From Caryophanales bacterium UBA6331 (GTDB taxonomy: Bacteria; Bacillota_I; Bacilli_A; RF39; UBA660), in assembly GCA_002438065.1 (NCBI GenBank), contig DJSP01000042.1, forward strand, positions 36,123 to 57,349: DNA of 21,227 nucleotides, in the 5' to 3' direction. How positions within the stretch are numbered: the first letter of the stretch is position 1; each line of letters opens with the position of its first letter. The translations under genes were made by a program, and so were the position numbers. The notes beneath the pieces are model-generated. The model did not search any database, was not told the origin of the DNA, and saw only the letters and a list, made by a program, of their open reading frames with translations. Below are positions 7,284 through 15,894 of this stretch, piece after piece.

Positions 7284-8471
7284 CTACTTACTTAAATATT
7301 CTATTAATTCATTATAATAGTTCATTTTTAAACTTGTAACTGTACTAGTTATCTTGCTAGGAATACCTATTCCTAAGTCACTTGCGCTTACACTTGTTCC
7401 AGTAACCCCTGTTCTAAATCCATACTTTTCCCAAGCAATTTTACTTATTTCTTCATCTTCAAATGCTTGCAATAATTTTTTGCCATTTTCACTAAAAATA
7501 GTTAAACAATGGGAATTCCAAATAGTTGGTTTAGGATATAAAACTACAATGTCATCTTTTACTTGATTAAATCCCGTTGGATTAGAGTTAGCAAAATCAA
7601 TTATACTCTTTTCATAATCAACAATCATAGGTTCTCCACCCATACCAGTCTTTAAATATCTTTCAAAAAGATCAGCTGGTGTATTATTCATATATCCACT
7701 TTTTTGATAAAATACTTTTAATTTCTTTAAATTAGCTTCAATTGTTGCATCATTTATTTCTCCACCACTTAGAATTGATAATAATAATCCATAGTATGTT
7801 GCTCCTGGTGATGATGATACTGGATCAGTAGATGCTATATTAATGTTTCCATATAAATCTTTAAGTCCAATATCTTTCCATTTTTTACCATTTAATATAT
7901 AATCAATTAATTTATTCATATCAGTTATATAATAAACTCCATCTTCATTAGTAACAATTTTCTCTTTTATTAGAGCATTAACAACTTCTTTCCAACTATA
8001 TATAACTATTGGTGTATTAAGAGTTAAACCACCATCTAATACATAATATCTATCAGCCTCATTCTTAGATTTATCAGGAGATAACTTATAATAATCATAA
8101 AATCTTTGATCAGATGTAAATAATGCATCATACTTACTAACATCATCACTATTAATACTAATACTTTCCCCATTTTTAATTTTAGTTATAACATCACTAT
8201 TGCCCAAATTAACACTTTCTCTAATTAATGGTTTAGTAATTGTTTTACCATTACTCCAATTATCATAAACAACTTTAATTTTATATTTCTTTAAAAGAAT
8301 ATTTGCAACTTCACTATCAGCAATAAAATCTTCTTTACCACCACCAGTTGCTACATATATAGTTGTAATGTTTGTGCTTCCACCATCATTTTTATCGCCT
8401 ATAAACTTAATTCCTACTATTAACCCTATAAGTAATATAAAAATTCCAATTCCTATATATTTTTTATTCAT
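7284..8471 (-). CDS. Membrane-anchored type 2 periplasmic-binding-like protein
   Basis: This 395-aa protein has an N-terminal hydrophobic anchor (YIGIGIFILLIGLIVGIKF, residues 5-23). There is no lipobox Cys, so it is probably held by an uncleaved helix facing outward. The rest resembles a type 2 substrate-binding fold of extracellular-solute receptors. It opens with TTIYVATGGGKEDFI (36-50) and has a ligand-loop-like STDPVSSSPGATYYG segment (214-228), which parallels TSTNTGATAYIG in the vWA protein of the same run. Its gene overlaps the upstream xpaC-like gene by 8 bp and has its own strong SD (AAGGAGG). No ABC permease genes are nearby, so it is unlikely to be a simple transporter subunit. 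The ligand is unknown. Confidence 0.78.
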   Translation of the reverse strand: MNKKYIGIGIFILLIGLIVGIKFIGDKNDGGSTNITTIYVATGGGKEDFIADSEVANILLKKYKIKVVYDNWSNGKTITKPLIRESVNLGNSDVITKIKNGESISINSDDVSKYDALFTSDQRFYDYYKLSPDKSKNEADRYYVLDGGLTLNTPIVIYSWKEVVNALIKEKIVTNEDGVYYITDMNKLIDYILNGKKWKDIGLKDLYGNINIASTDPVSSSPGATYYGLLLSILSGGEINDATIEANLKKLKVFYQKSGYMNNTPADLFERYLKTGMGGEPMIVDYEKSIIDFANSNPTGFNQVKDDIVVLYPKPTIWNSHCLTIFSENGKKLLQAFEDEEISKIAWEKYGFRTGVTGTSVSASDLGIGIPSKITSTVTSLKMNYYNELIEYLSK

Positions 8472-9087
8472 TGTTATCCTCCTTAATTATTTCTTCATCA
8501 TCAAAACCATCAGCTTTGAGCATTGAATTAAATACTTTCATATCAGCATCTATATTTATAATATCATTTTGATATAAACTATCTAATATCTTAGCAAAAG
8601 CATCATTAGCAGTTTTTAGCATCTCTTTAGTATTTTTAGTAAATTCTTTCATTTCTTTAGAAGATAAATCTTGATTTTCTATTTCATCATATCTTTTAAT
8701 TATACTAAGTGTAACTGGTAAATAATAATCAAAGAAATTATTAATATTTCTAATCTTTTTATTATCCTTTTCAACTGTATTAATTATCTTATTTGCATTA
8801 TCACATATTTTACTTATATATTTAACAATATCACTATCATCTATCTTTTTACGCATATCAAATATTACTTTAGTATCACTTTTAGCAATATCTATTTTTT
8901 TATCTATTTGTTCATAAACTATTTTATCACTTGTTTTATTAGAAGTAAGTATTAGTTCACCAGCAGCAAACGCAGCAACCCCAATTAATAGAGATGGAAA
9001 AAATGGGACAGCAAGTGTTAAGTAAGGAACTGCAAAGAAAGCACTACCAGCAATAGCCGAAATAACTTCTTTATTTTTAACACTCAT
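8464..9087 (-). CDS. XpaC-family membrane protein
   Basis: This 207-aa protein has an N-terminal pair of hydrophobic segments (about residues 8-47: AIAGSAFFAVPYLTLAVPFF and LLIGVAAFAAGELIL) and a long charged helical C-terminal domain containing FFDYYLPVTLSIIKRYDEIE, typical of XpaC. The family name comes from hydrolysis of 5-bromo-4-chloroindolyl phosphate, but true enzymatic activity is doubtful and the helical domain has no obvious catalytic site. XpaC and TelA homologues are adjacent in B. subtilis, and this pairing is the best support for the call. The gene starts 1 bp after the stop of the vWA gene and overlaps the following gene, with AAGGAGC as its SD. Confidence 0.82.
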   Translation of the reverse strand: MSVKNKEVISAIAGSAFFAVPYLTLAVPFFPSLLIGVAAFAAGELILTSNKTSDKIVYEQIDKKIDIAKSDTKVIFDMRKKIDDSDIVKYISKICDNANKIINTVEKDNKKIRNINNFFDYYLPVTLSIIKRYDEIENQDLSSKEMKEFTKNTKEMLKTANDAFAKILDSLYQNDIINIDADMKVFNSMLKADGFDDEEIIKEDNNE

Positions 9088-9088
9088 T

Positions 9089-10663
9089 TTAATTGTAGCT
9101 CCTTACTTCTTTAAAGGCTTCTAATAAATTTTCAGTACCATCAAACACCTTAGCATTGGTTAATTTAGCAATATTATTAAGTTGTTTTAGGCTAGCCATA
9201 CCAAATGTTATACTATAAACTGGCACCTCTTTATTTAACTTTTTATAATATTTAGATAAGGTATTAAAACTTCCTTCATTAGCGTATCCATCTGTCATTG
9301 CAATTATAGTAGTTGTATAATCATCTCTTTCATTTTTTAATACTTCTAAACCTTTTTCAATTGCATCATATAGAGCCGTAGATCCTCCAACTTTATAATT
9401 ATTAATATTTTCTATTAATGTACTTGTATCACTGCCCAGTGCACTCCAAACATTCGTAACACTGCTACTAAAGGTTATAACAGTTATTTTATCATTCTTA
9501 GAAAATTGTAATCTATCTTTAGAAGATTCTTCACTATTTAAAATATAGTTCATTGCATTTCTTAACTCTTCTATTCCATCACCAGACATACTTCCTGAAT
9601 AATCTAAACAAAAGACTGTATGAGTAGGTTTTCTTAAACTTTCAATATAAACATTTAAGGCCTTAGTTATAACTTTTTTAGATGGAAAATTAGTTACATT
9701 TAAATATTTACTAGTATCAATTCCCCAATCAGGATTAAATACCTCAGCGTCAACATCATTATTAATTCCACCATACCAAGTACGGTAACCATTATCTTGT
9801 AATAATTCTTGTCCTTTTTTACTTAATAAAAATCTTTGAAACTCTAAAAAATCTTTTTCTTTACTTTTATCAGTACTTATATAAGCAAGAGTCATATCAT
9901 TTATTGATACTCCATCTTTAGGATAAAACAAATATAATTCTTCTTTATTGTCTTTTTTTAATTGTTTGTTTATATCTATTAAAGATGCTTCATCAGCAAT
10001 TATAGCTTCATAATCGTCATTATTTAAAAACATCTCTTTTAGGTAATCTTCATCACCACTAACTCGTAAAGTACCTGAAAACAAATTTTTAAGTTCCGTA
10101 ATTAATTTAGTATTATCTAAATCTTTTTCAGATAAAACTTCTGGATTACCTGCAAGTGAATTAAGAAAACCAATATAAGCAGTAGCTCCTGTATTAGTAC
10201 TAGTAACTGATGGCATAACATATTTTATTTTCTTATTTTTAACTAATTCAACAATATCATTATTAGTTATTTCTTTATCAATTAATCCTAATTTTTTTGC
10301 TTTACTTTTTCTCATTCCTAATACGATTGGACTAATAGCAATTGATTTAGAATTACTAGTTAAATACTGATTGTCTAACATATATAACCACATCGAATTA
10401 GATATCCATACCCCATCATATTTATCAACATTATTATTAAGTTCATCAACTATATCAATATCACCCATATAAGTAAAATTAATATCATAACCTTTTTTAT
10501 ATATTTTGCTTTCTAAATGTTTGTTACTAGCTGATGCTAAAATATTTAGTCTTTTACTATCAACTACTTCTATCATCTTATTACTTAGTGAATTTCCCAT
10601 TATTGTTACAAATAAGAAAGTAGCAAATAAGATTACAAAAAAACTTTTATTTTTATTACTCAT
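9089..10663 (-). CDS. Substrate-binding and von Willebrand factor A (vWA) domain protein
   Basis: This 524-aa membrane-anchored protein has three parts: an uncleaved signal-anchor (SFFVILFATFLFVTIMG, about residues 7-23), a type 2 periplasmic-binding-like domain (about 35-325, with TSTNTGATAYIGFLN), and a C-terminal vWA domain (about 345-524). The metal-ion site is complete: DYSGSMSG with D354, T429 in GGSTALYD, and D458 in MTDGYAN. I chose the ATG at 10663 because AGAGGA lies 11 nt upstream and the hydrophobic anchor then sits properly. The more upstream ATG at 10696 has no SD. Proteins with this architecture are known in Bacillota and Actinobacteria but are poorly characterised. The protein heads a tight run with XpaC-like and TelA-like genes, which suggests a metal- or ligand-dependent scaffold on the outer face. 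Confidence 0.85.
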   Translation of the reverse strand: MSNKNKSFFVILFATFLFVTIMGNSLSNKMIEVVDSKRLNILASASNKHLESKIYKKGYDINFTYMGDIDIVDELNNNVDKYDGVWISNSMWLYMLDNQYLTSNSKSIAISPIVLGMRKSKAKKLGLIDKEITNNDIVELVKNKKIKYVMPSVTSTNTGATAYIGFLNSLAGNPEVLSEKDLDNTKLITELKNLFSGTLRVSGDEDYLKEMFLNNDDYEAIIADEASLIDINKQLKKDNKEELYLFYPKDGVSINDMTLAYISTDKSKEKDFLEFQRFLLSKKGQELLQDNGYRTWYGGINNDVDAEVFNPDWGIDTSKYLNVTNFPSKKVITKALNVYIESLRKPTHTVFCLDYSGSMSGDGIEELRNAMNYILNSEESSKDRLQFSKNDKITVITFSSSVTNVWSALGSDTSTLIENINNYKVGGSTALYDAIEKGLEVLKNERDDYTTTIIAMTDGYANEGSFNTLSKYYKKLNKEVPVYSITFGMASLKQLNNIAKLTNAKVFDGTENLLEAFKEVRSYN

Positions 10664-10704
10664 CACATATCCATCCTCTAGACAAAAGTATATCATTATA
10701 AATT

Positions 10705-10860
10705 TTAAAGTTCAATTAAAATAAAATTAACACTAAAAAAAGATAAAATAAATCTTAATTTCATTTCTAAATCATTCATAACATTAATAAATTTACCTAA
10801 ATTTAATTCATTAATTTTATCTTCGATTACATTTATTTTTAGAAATATATTTTTATTCAT
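10705..10860 (-). CDS. Possible 51-aa peptide at the head of the vWA/TelA run
   Basis: This short open frame starts at ATG 10860 with AAGGA 10 nt upstream and ends at TAA 10705, 41 nt before the vWA gene start. The product begins MNKNIFLKINVIEDK and ends in a hydrophobic RFILSFFSVNFILIEL, so it would have an amphipathic or membrane-inserting C-terminus. No homologue is recognised. The SD lies inside a 15-bp palindrome. In AT-rich DNA a 51-codon frame can arise by chance, so confidence is limited. Confidence 0.4.
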   Translation of the reverse strand: MNKNIFLKINVIEDKINELNLGKFINVMNDLEMKLRFILSFFSVNFILIEL

Positions 10861-10870
10861 ATAATAATTT

Positions 10871-10885
10871 TCCTTAAATTAAGGA
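10871..10885. promoter_or_regulatory. 15-bp perfect palindrome covering the SD of the 51-aa ORF
   Basis: TCCTTAAATTAAGGA reads as two 7-nt arms around one central base. On the minus strand the AAGGA arm is the SD of the ORF starting at 10860 and would pair with TCCTT. It could be a DNA operator or an SD-sequestering hairpin. The rest of the 10861-10982 gap holds no other gene. Confidence 0.45.
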
Positions 10886-10982
10886 TTAATCTAGTATGTT
10901 ATTAAATAAATTACAAACATATTTTTAAGTTTATTTACTTCACATAAAGAAATTTTCATCATATTAATATATTAGGTGACTT

Positions 10983-12842
10983 ATGTTAATTATTGATAAT
11001 ACAACTGTAGTAGTTTATTCTTATGATGAATTAAAATCTGCTTTAGAAGGAACTTATACTTATGTTTATTTAGGTAGTAACATAACAATGACAAATGGGA
11101 TTAAAATAAATAGGTTAACTAAAGAAGTAATTATTAATGGTACTTATGAAGGCATTACTTATAGATTAGAGGATAAAAAAAGTTTAAGTGCATCAGATAC
11201 AATAACTGTTTCTTCAAATATTACAACTAAAATAACCGTTTGTAATTTAAAATTCATAGGGTATAACTACTATGGAATAATTTATATACCTGATTCAAAT
11301 ACTTATAAAGATACAACCATAGAATATAAAAATATAGTTTATACTGGTCCTCAGATGGCTTTTAATCCTTATGGATTAACTAGATTTATTGACTCTACTA
11401 TAACTATTGATGATAATAAATTAGTAACTGGTAATGAGGTTGCTGAATGTAATCGAATTGAAATTGGTGGAAATACAACTATAACTCATAACTCGAAAGG
11501 TAATTCAGCTTTTTGGTTTAGAAATAGTACTCCTTACTTAAATATTTTAGAAAACGCAAATGTAGTTTTTAATAGTCCTAATCGTGAACTTTTTTATGGA
11601 GTTACTAATTTAGAACTAAATATTTTAAATAATGCTATTTTTAATATTACAGCTCATAATGGCATGGCTTATGGAAATTTTGGTACTGGTGCAACTAATT
11701 TGTATCCTAATTCTAGTTTAATAATTAAACAAACTACGCAAAATGGATCATACTCTACTTGGTATAGTTATGGAAAGATAAATGTTGATACTAATGCTTC
11801 TTTAAGAATAATAAATAATTTTCCTAATATAAGTGCTTCTAATTATAATATTAATTTTTCAAGTAGTGGCTCATTAACACTTAATAATCCTAAAGAAGTT
11901 GTTCTTTATAATTCTAAGGCTAATATTATTAATACTTCTGGAACGTTACCATTTAGTTTTACTTTTAATAGATTAAATTTATTTACATCAAGTATTACTA
12001 TAAATGATAATATAACTAAAGATACTCTTCCCACTTATTCTTGGCATAAAAGTAGTGATTTAATAACCATTACTGGAACATTTAATTCAACTACTGCAAC
12101 TATTTTAACAAGCACATTAACTAAAGAAGATTTGCAAACTTTACCAAGTTTAACTAACTTTGTTTTTGCTAATAAGAAAATACTATCTATCGGTGATTTT
12201 CCCTTTAGGGCATCTTCTATTACTGATGAGGATAAAATAGTAAGTGGATTAACTTTGCCTAACGCAAGTGTACTTATTACAATCAATGATACATCTAATA
12301 TTGTACTAGCTGATGATACTGGTAAATTTACTTATAATTTAGATAGTGCTTTACCAATTGGAACATACATAACTTTTAACGTAAAAAACTATCAAGATTT
12401 AATTTATCATACTAAAAAAGTTCAAATAGTTTATAGTGGAGACTTAACTTTAGATAATGCTACTAATATGGTAGAGTTTTTGCTAACACCTATTTCTTTA
12501 AATCCAATTATATGTCCTAAAAAAGATGATGTAAACTTAATTGTTACTGATACTAGAATTAATAAAACATCATGGAATATTTATGCATCTGTTACTAAAG
12601 ATTTTGAAAGTTTAAAAGGAAATATTTTAGATGCTTCGATAATTTATGTAGATGATGATAATAACCAAATTAAATTAACAGAAACCCCCAAAAAAATATA
12701 TACTTATACTCCAAGTAATGATGACTTACAAGTAATTATAACATTTATAAAAGATAAACATCTCCTTTTATTATTAAATAGTAAAGTTATTAATAATAAT
12801 ACTTATCAAACAAGTATAATTTGGTCCATAGAAGCAAACTAA
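10983..12842 (+). CDS. Signal-less beta-helix (pectate-lyase-like adhesive domain) surface-type protein
   Basis: This 619-aa protein has, in residues 1 to about 345, repeated short beta-strands rich in N, T, S, I and Y (for example DELKSALEGTYTYVYLGSNI, GYNYYGIIYIPDSNTYKDT, TGPQMAFNPYGLTRFID, GNSAFWFRN). These match pectate-lyase-like adhesive domains of Bacillota surface proteins; no lyase active site is apparent. An Ig-like domain (about 412-485, SGLTLPNASVLITINDTS...GTYITFNVKN) follows. The C-terminal region (about 486-619) ends NTYQTSIIWSIEAN and faintly resembles WxL-type domains. There is no signal peptide or LPXTG signal, and an in-frame TGA sits two codons before the start (10977-10979), so no leader was missed. 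The SD is AGGTG. Export by an unusual route or assembly on the spore surface is possible. Confidence 0.75.
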   Translation: MLIIDNTTVVVYSYDELKSALEGTYTYVYLGSNITMTNGIKINRLTKEVIINGTYEGITYRLEDKKSLSASDTITVSSNITTKITVCNLKFIGYNYYGIIYIPDSNTYKDTTIEYKNIVYTGPQMAFNPYGLTRFIDSTITIDDNKLVTGNEVAECNRIEIGGNTTITHNSKGNSAFWFRNSTPYLNILENANVVFNSPNRELFYGVTNLELNILNNAIFNITAHNGMAYGNFGTGATNLYPNSSLIIKQTTQNGSYSTWYSYGKINVDTNASLRIINNFPNISASNYNINFSSSGSLTLNNPKEVVLYNSKANIINTSGTLPFSFTFNRLNLFTSSITINDNITKDTLPTYSWHKSSDLITITGTFNSTTATILTSTLTKEDLQTLPSLTNFVFANKKILSIGDFPFRASSITDEDKIVSGLTLPNASVLITINDTSNIVLADDTGKFTYNLDSALPIGTYITFNVKNYQDLIYHTKKVQIVYSGDLTLDNATNMVEFLLTPISLNPIICPKKDDVNLIVTDTRINKTSWNIYASVTKDFESLKGNILDASIIYVDDDNNQIKLTETPKKIYTYTPSNDDLQVIITFIKDKHLLLLLNSKVINNNTYQTSIIWSIEAN

Positions 12843-12876
12843 AACACTTTAGAGCATTTATTCTAAAGTGTTTTTA
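12842..12876 (+). terminator. Strong intrinsic terminator, probably bidirectional
   Basis: A 12-bp perfect stem AAACACTTTAGA (12842-12853) / TCTAAAGTGTTT (12862-12873) is followed by TTATATT. It begins on the adhesin stop codon. On the minus strand it also directly follows the TAA at 12874-12876 that ends the shifted tail of the DUF11 gene. Confidence 0.9.
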
Positions 12877-13009
12877 TATTCTAAAATAAGGTGTACTACA
12901 ATCCAGTTTATCAGTCGTTCTCATCTTTCCTACTACAAATACATTATTACTATGTTTAGTTAATTCCTTACCTTCAAAGGTACAAACATTATTTAATTCA
13001 AAATAAGAA

Positions 13010-13396
13010 TTACGCCTTCTTGCTAATTTGAAACGTAATAGTTGTACTCCCAGTTGCCTCAATATCATCTAAAGTTATAGTAAGTGTACCAGTTGATTCT
13101 TCGTAAGTATATTTACTAGTTTCGGCTTTTACTCCATCAATTGTTACTGATTCGTTAACAAATCCAACTTTTGTAGTGTCTAAAATATCGGTTATTACTG
13201 GAGTTATATAACTTAAATCAGCTTTATTATTAATAACTATTGTATATGTTAGCAATCCATCAGCCCAAACCATTTTATCAGCCGTTTTAGTAACTGTTAA
13301 ACCATCAATCATTGAAACAACTACTGCTTCACTATTAATTTCAGTTGGTATATTATTATAGTTACCTAATACAGACACTATATTACTTAAATCCAT
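13010..13396 (-). CDS. Small DUF11-domain protein, probably frameshifted near its C-terminus
   Basis: This 128-aa protein is a single DUF11 (Ig-like beta-sandwich) unit: LTVTKTADKMVWADGLLTYT (33-52), NKADLSYITPVITDILD, and GTLTITLDDIEATGSTTITF (104-123). It has no signal peptide. SD AGGAGG precedes the ATG by 5 nt. The annotated stop is TAA at 13010-13012. In the next frame the sequence stays open to TAA at 12874, reading NSYFELNNVCTFEGKELTKH and on to CSTPYFRI. That resembles the strand that normally follows TITFQ in DUF11 domains and ends exactly at the terminator. Removing one T (13012) would join the frames. The protein may therefore be C-terminally truncated. Confidence 0.75.
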   Translation of the reverse strand: MDLSNIVSVLGNYNNIPTEINSEAVVVSMIDGLTVTKTADKMVWADGLLTYTIVINNKADLSYITPVITDILDTTKVGFVNESVTIDGVKAETSKYTYEESTGTLTITLDDIEATGSTTITFQISKKA

Positions 13397-13444
13397 AAGA
13401 CCTCCTATTTATCTTATGAATTATTTCTTTATTAAGTTAATTAT

Positions 13445-15622
13445 TTATGCCCTAGTCGGATTATTATCTATTTCAATATTTACTTTGCTATTTAATCTAT
13501 AAACATCATCTAAGTATTTTAAATGTTCTTTGACTAAATTATAGTCTTTATATTTTAATATTATTTGAAATCTATAAACATTATTTATTTTAAACATTGC
13601 CGCAGTTGTTGGTCCTAAAATTATAACATTATTAAGTTTTTTATCTAGATAACTTTTAACTTTAGATATTTCTTTGGATGCCTCATTATAATCTTTAGAT
13701 GCAATTAAAATTTTAGTTATATAAAAATATGGCGGGTATTTAAGAATTTTTCTAATATTCATTTCATAATTATAAAGGGATTCATAATCGTTATTTTTAG
13801 CGTATTCTATTATTTTATTATCACTATTAAATGTTTGAATTACGGCATCTGATTTATCACTTGCTCTTCCGGCTCTACCAATTGTTTGAGTGATAAGTTC
13901 AAACGTATTTTCTCCACTTCTAAAATCAGGAATATTTAAAGAATCATCCGCATTAATTATGGCTGCTAAGGTTACTTTAGGAAAATCAAATCCTTTACTA
14001 ATCATTTGGGTACCAACAATTATGTTTACATCTTCATTTTCAATTTTAGATATAATTTCATCTTGGCTACCTTTCCTGCTAGTGGTATCAGCGTCCATTC
14101 TAACTGTTTTAACGTTATATCTTTTATTAATTTCTTCCTCTAACTTTTCAGTACCAAGTCCAAAATTAGTTAAAGATTTTTCCATACAACTTGGACAGGT
14201 ATCGGGATTATTAATGGTATATCCGCAATAATGGCATCTTAAATTATTACATGTTTTATGATAAGTTAAAGATATTTCACAATGAGGACACTTGAAGGTG
14301 TATCCGCAGTTTTTACAATTAACAATAGTTGAAAAACCTCTTCGGTTAAGCATTAATAAAACTTGTTCATTTGATTCTAGTTTCTCTCTTATTTTTTGAT
14401 CTAAATAATCACTTATAATCATATTTCTTTTTTTATACTCTTCTTGCATATCGACTATTTTAGTAGTAGGCATTACACTTTTTCCAATTCGTTTTGTTAA
14501 AGATAATAAAGTATAAACACCTTTTTTAGCCCTAGCCATTGTTTCAAGAGATGGGGTTGCAGAACCAAGTACAACTGGACAATTATGATATTTGCTTCTT
14601 AAAAGAGCAATATCTCTAGCATGATATCTTGGATTACTATCTTGTTTATAGTTACTACTTTGTTCTTCATCTAATATAATTATTCCAATTTTGTCAAAAG
14701 GCACAAATATGGCACTTCTAGTTCCAACTACGATATGAACATCTCCATTTAAAATTTTATGATATTCATCATATTTCTCACCATCGGATAAGGCACTATG
14801 GAATATAGCAACATCACTACCAAATCTCGAATAAAATCTTGAAACTATTTGATGAGTTAAACTAATTTCCGGAACAAGCAATATTGCACATTTACCTGTT
14901 TTTACTACTTTTTCAATTAACTCCATGTATACTTCGGTTTTACCTGATCCAGTTACCCCATGAAGTAAAAATGTTTCACTTTTATTAAAACTTGCCTCTA
15001 CTTTATCTACGACTTCTTTTTGTTCTAAAGTTAATTCTTTTTTCTTAAAATTATTATTATCAATATTTATACGATATTTATTAACTTTATTTATTTTAAT
15101 AATGTTTTCTTTAATAAGCTTTTTAACGATATCTAAACTATATTCTTTTTTTAAGATCTTTTCATTATTTAAAAGTCTATTAAGTAATTCAACTTGTTTA
15201 GTGCTTCTTTTATTGTTGTTGGTATAATTAATAGTAACATCTTTATTTATAAATTCTAAATATTCATCATATTTTTGATAACTACTTTTAATTGTTTTTA
15301 TTTTCATAGAAGATGGAAGCATTGCTTGATATGCTTGTATAAGAGAACAAAGGGTTAATTCTTTTATTTTTTTTCCAAGTTCTAATAATTCTTTATTTAA
15401 ACAAAAGTATTCATCGGTAATACTTGCTATTTCTTTTAAATTATTATTGTTATTACAATCATTAGTTATTTCTAGGACAAATCCATTAATTAAGGTATTT
15501 CTAAAAGGAACTTTTACTTTCATTCCAACTTTTAAGGTATCTTTTAAGGAATCTGGAATAATGTAAGTAAATGTTTGATCTAGGGCTTTAGCACCATATT
15601 CAACTAAAATATTAGCATACAT
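13445..15622 (-). CDS. priA: PriA, primosomal replication-restart helicase
   Basis: This 725-aa protein reloads the replisome at stalled forks. The N-terminal 3'-end binding domain opens MYANILVEYGAKALDQTFTY. The helicase core has Walker A GVTGSGKT (222-229), motif II LDEEQ (317-321), RYHARDIALLRSKYHNCPVV (332-351), SATPSLE (354-360) and MLNRRGF (424-430). A paired zinc-binding insertion has eight Cys: C436, C439, C445, C448, C463, C466, C476 and C479. GTQMISKGFDFPKV and TIGRAGR follow. Motif II is DEEH in most PriA proteins; Gln replaces His here. Length is close to the usual ~730-800 aa. The SD is AAAGAAGG before ATG. It is not in the common priA-def-fmt arrangement on the downstream side, where the DUF11 gene follows after 48 bp. 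Confidence 0.97.
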   Translation of the reverse strand: MYANILVEYGAKALDQTFTYIIPDSLKDTLKVGMKVKVPFRNTLINGFVLEITNDCNNNNNLKEIASITDEYFCLNKELLELGKKIKELTLCSLIQAYQAMLPSSMKIKTIKSSYQKYDEYLEFINKDVTINYTNNNKRSTKQVELLNRLLNNEKILKKEYSLDIVKKLIKENIIKINKVNKYRINIDNNNFKKKELTLEQKEVVDKVEASFNKSETFLLHGVTGSGKTEVYMELIEKVVKTGKCAILLVPEISLTHQIVSRFYSRFGSDVAIFHSALSDGEKYDEYHKILNGDVHIVVGTRSAIFVPFDKIGIIILDEEQSSNYKQDSNPRYHARDIALLRSKYHNCPVVLGSATPSLETMARAKKGVYTLLSLTKRIGKSVMPTTKIVDMQEEYKKRNMIISDYLDQKIREKLESNEQVLLMLNRRGFSTIVNCKNCGYTFKCPHCEISLTYHKTCNNLRCHYCGYTINNPDTCPSCMEKSLTNFGLGTEKLEEEINKRYNVKTVRMDADTTSRKGSQDEIISKIENEDVNIIVGTQMISKGFDFPKVTLAAIINADDSLNIPDFRSGENTFELITQTIGRAGRASDKSDAVIQTFNSDNKIIEYAKNNDYESLYNYEMNIRKILKYPPYFYITKILIASKDYNEASKEISKVKSYLDKKLNNVIILGPTTAAMFKINNVYRFQIILKYKDYNLVKEHLKYLDDVYRLNSKVNIEIDNNPTRA

Positions 15623-15894
15623 AATAAATACCTTCTTTCTAACTAATTTATATTATAACAAATAAAAACATAAATAGTTTAAATAATTCTATCTATATTT
15701 TAAATTTAAGTATAAGGTTTAACTTTTTTATTTTCTCCAATTTTTAAAAAGCTGAAATAGTGTCAAGTAAGTGTACAACTTGATAAAATAAAAAAGTAAA
15801 TTGGGCACTCTTGGACTAAATATATATATAGAAGCGCCAATGAAAGGTGTTTCATAAGTACGTACTAAAAATATAAATGGAAGGAGAAAAAGTT
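15623..15894. other. Intergenic region with inverted repeats and possible promoter
   Basis: No gene is seen between priA and the first 19-aa peptide gene. It holds an inverted repeat TCAAGT (15763-15768) / ACTTGA (15778-15783) with a 9-nt spacer, and a perfect 10-bp palindrome AGTACGTACT (15857-15866). A plausible plus-strand promoter (TTGGGC, 16 nt, TATATA) starts near 15801. The less AT-rich stretch at about 15760-15870 might also be an old insertion-sequence end, but I cannot identify one. Confidence 0.4.

Noticed and set aside
12035..12286. Minus-strand frame inside the adhesin gene
   Set aside because: Lies wholly opposite a well-supported coding region, with low complexity and no SD.
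12874..13068. Independent 64-aa minus-strand gene
   Set aside because: Its first part is DUF11 code in the wrong frame and it has no SD; only the last ~45 codons look real, as the shifted tail of the DUF11 gene.
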